From the NCBI GenBank assembly GCA_001799475.1, contig MGTN01000025.1, forward strand, positions 9,700-14,792: a stretch of 5,093 nt of DNA, written 5' to 3'. A program made the position numbers and the translations under genes. Numbering within the stretch: position 1 is the first letter of the stretch; every line of letters begins with the position of its first letter. Under the pieces are notes generated by a model. The model made no database searches, was not told the DNA's origin, and worked only from the letters and a program-made list of their open reading frames with translations. The stretch is from Desulfovibrionales bacterium GWA2_65_9. GTDB lineage: Bacteria; Desulfobacterota; Desulfovibrionia; Desulfovibrionales; Desulfovibrionaceae. Of the stretch, positions 3,355 to 5,093 are shown piece by piece.

Positions 3355-5093
3355 CACTCCCGCCTCTCCCACCACATCCGTGCCAGGCTCCCGGCGTGTG
3401 GGCGCCAGGGCACCGGCCAGGGCGTAGAGGCCAAGCGAGGCCAGGAAGACCCAGGAGTAGCCGTAGCTCACGGCCAGGATGTTGGCCAGCGGCGTGGCGA
3501 CCACGGACAGCGCGCCGTTGACGCTCCAGGCCCAGGGGATGAAGGCGCTCTTGCTGCCGCGATAGGTGGACAGGGCCAGGGGGAAGGGCATGCCCATGAA
3601 GAAGCCCAGCGGTGCAGCGATGGCCACGGCCAGGGCCAGCTTGGCCGGGTCGGGCCAGGAGAGCGCCAGGTCCAGCAGGCGCGGCAGCAGCAGCCCGGAG
3701 AAGGCTGCGAGCGTGGCGGCAATGCCGCAGGCCAGGCGGATGCCCGCGCGTGGCCGGGGCACGAAACGGCTGGAGAAGGCGCTGCCGAGCCCTGAGGCGA
3801 TGAGCATGGCCGAGAGCACCAGGGCAAAGGCCAGGGTCGGGTCGTTGAGGAAGAAGGTGAAGCGCTCGATGAGCACGATCTCCACGAACAGGAAGCCCAG
3901 GCCCAGGCACAGGAAGTAGCCGAAGCCGCAGAGCACCTCCGCGTGGCTGATGTCGCCCATGCCGCGCCGCCGGAGCATGGGCAGCAGGAACACGATGAGA
4001 GCGAACGCGGCGGCCTGGGCCAGCACGGCCACGTTGACCAGGTAGCCGATCTCCTGGCGCGGCAAGAGCTCGATGCGCGCCAGCGCTTCCGGGATGCGCG
4101 AAAGCCGGATGATCTCGTGAAAGAAGGGCCGGTCCTGGGTGCTGGGCGCGAGGTTGAAGAAGCGGAAGCTGGAGGCCTCGGCTGTGCCGTCGCGCAGGAA
4201 GGCCACCAGATCGTCCATGAGGGCGTCGCGCGCGCGCAGGCCACCGCCAATATCTTCGCCCATGCCCCCACCGTCGTCAGAGATGCCTTCCTGGAGGCCC
4301 TCCGGGGCTCCCGCGGGAACGCCCTCGGGGCTGACGGGCTGCCCGGCCGCCTTGTCCGGCCTGCCGGTCCTGTCCGCTCCGGTTATCCCGGCCGCCTTGC
4401 TTGCCACGTCCGGCCTGGCCGCTTCCGTGGTGGCGTTCTCAAAGGACACGGGCGGCAGGTCGTTGTAAACCTCCACCGTGGCCGGGTCGATGCCGGGGAA
4501 GTAGGGCGTGTCGAAGCTGCGCTCGGCGGCAAAGGTCCGGGCCTTGGCGATGTCCTGGGCGTCGAAGGCCCGGCGCGAAAGGAGAATGCGCGCGGTGAAG
4601 GAGCTGCGCACCACCAGGATGTGCGCGGCCGGATTGGTCGCGCCAGCGAGCAGCAAGCCCTCGCGCACCGTGGCCACGGCTTTGAGCGCATAGACCGGCA
4701 GCTCGCCGATGCCCATGGGCACGGAAATCAGCCCGTCCGCAGACAGGGCCTTGAAAAGCCGGGCGATGCCCTCAGCGGTGAGCAGGTACTTGTTGGCCTG
4801 GCCCTGGTCCAGAAACTCCGGGGACACGTCGATGAGGCTGTAGGGCTCCTCGGCCTGGGCCGCCAGCACCAGGGCCGAGCCCAGGCGCGGGGGCGTGGCC
4901 GTGCCCCTGGGGGCGTCGTGCCCGGCGGCAAAGGCCGCTGGCGGGGCCAGGAGCCTGCGCGTGGGCGGCGGGTATTTCATCGGCCTGGCCGGGGCGTCTG
5001 CCGGGGCGGTGGCGTCACGGGAAGCTTCGGCGGCGGCGGCAGCGGAATTGTCACTGGCGTTGGCCCCGGCCTCGGCAACGGCCTCGGCCCCGC
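3331..5093 (-). CDS. Spermidine-synthase-like integral membrane protein, 5' part missing
   Basis: The frame ends with TGA at 3333-3331 and runs without a stop to the right edge, giving 586 residues; 37 of them precede the first in-window ATG at 4980, so that ATG is probably not the true start. Numbering from it: residues 1-45 and the 37 before are Ala/Pro-rich filler; 47-180 (YSLIDVSPEF, KYLLTAEGIARLFKALSADGLISV, SSFTARILLSRRAF) resemble the C-terminal half of the spermidine-synthase-like Rossmann domain; 181-255 is an Ala/Gly/Pro/Asp linker; PSTQDRPFFHE (279-289) leads into about seven membrane helices (roughly 311-334, 347-371, 382-402, 412-433, 447-469, 483-506, 508-527). GFLFVEIVLIERF, FLNDPTLAFALVLSAMLIASGLGS, FFMGMPFPLAL and PWAWSVNGALSV are family signatures. 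Aminopropyltransferase activity cannot be claimed, since the active-site region is off-window and many membrane-fused members are uncharacterised. Confidence 0.85.
   Translation of the reverse strand, partial: GAEAVAEAGANASDNSAAAAAEASRDATAPADAPARPMKYPPPTRRLLAPPAAFAAGHDAPRGTATPPRLGSALVLAAQAEEPYSLIDVSPEFLDQGQANKYLLTAEGIARLFKALSADGLISVPMGIGELPVYALKAVATVREGLLLAGATNPAAHILVVRSSFTARILLSRRAFDAQDIAKARTFAAERSFDTPYFPGIDPATVEVYNDLPPVSFENATTEAARPDVASKAAGITGADRTGRPDKAAGQPVSPEGVPAGAPEGLQEGISDDGGGMGEDIGGGLRARDALMDDLVAFLRDGTAEASSFRFFNLAPSTQDRPFFHEIIRLSRIPEALARIELLPRQEIGYLVNVAVLAQAAAFALIVFLLPMLRRRGMGDISHAEVLCGFGYFLCLGLGFLFVEIVLIERFTFFLNDPTLAFALVLSAMLIASGLGSAFSSRFVPRPRAGIRLACGIAATLAAFSGLLLPRLLDLALSWPDPAKLALAVAIAAPLGFFMGMPFPLALSTYRGSKSAFIPWAWSVNGALSVVATPLANILAVSYGYSWVFLASLGLYALAGALAPTRREPGTDVVGEAGVASGGQRA

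Overview
The window is GC-rich (two hand-counted 60-base lines inside genes give about 67% and 73%) and every gene I can support reads on the minus strand. The protein families (an exported isoaspartyl-methyltransferase relative, a PHB-depolymerase-type esterase and a multi-spanning spermidine-synthase-like membrane protein) and the intergenic hairpins of the type GTCCAGAGGG-loop-CCCTTTGGCCGCC suggest a Desulfovibrio-like sulfate reducer. That assignment rests on recall and was not checked by any search.

In transcription order (right to left): (1) 5093-3331 is the C-terminal part of a spermidine-synthase-like integral membrane protein whose N-terminus lies beyond the right edge. (2) 3330-2969 is a 362-base gap holding three REP-like hairpin elements, a perfect 20-bp inverted repeat and a C/G-run hairpin. 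(3) 2968-2033 encodes a Pcm-family methyltransferase carrying a clear signal peptide. (4) 2024-486 follows after only 8 bases and encodes a secreted alpha/beta-hydrolase of the PHB depolymerase/feruloyl esterase type. (5) 485-322 is a 164-base gap with an AT-rich near-palindrome. (6) 321-1 is the N-terminal part of a secreted Thr/Ser-rich protein with 7-residue tandem repeats, cut by the left edge.

Genes 3 and 4 are almost certainly co-transcribed. Every product is exported or membrane-embedded, so the window reads as an envelope/periplasmic gene cluster. A shared pathway is inference only. The strongest oddities are a SAM-dependent methyltransferase fold behind an export signal, and a REP-like hairpin that supplies the last residues and stop codon of the membrane-protein gene. 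I see no CRISPR array, tRNA, rRNA, transposase or phage gene, and no convincing new defence or mobile system.
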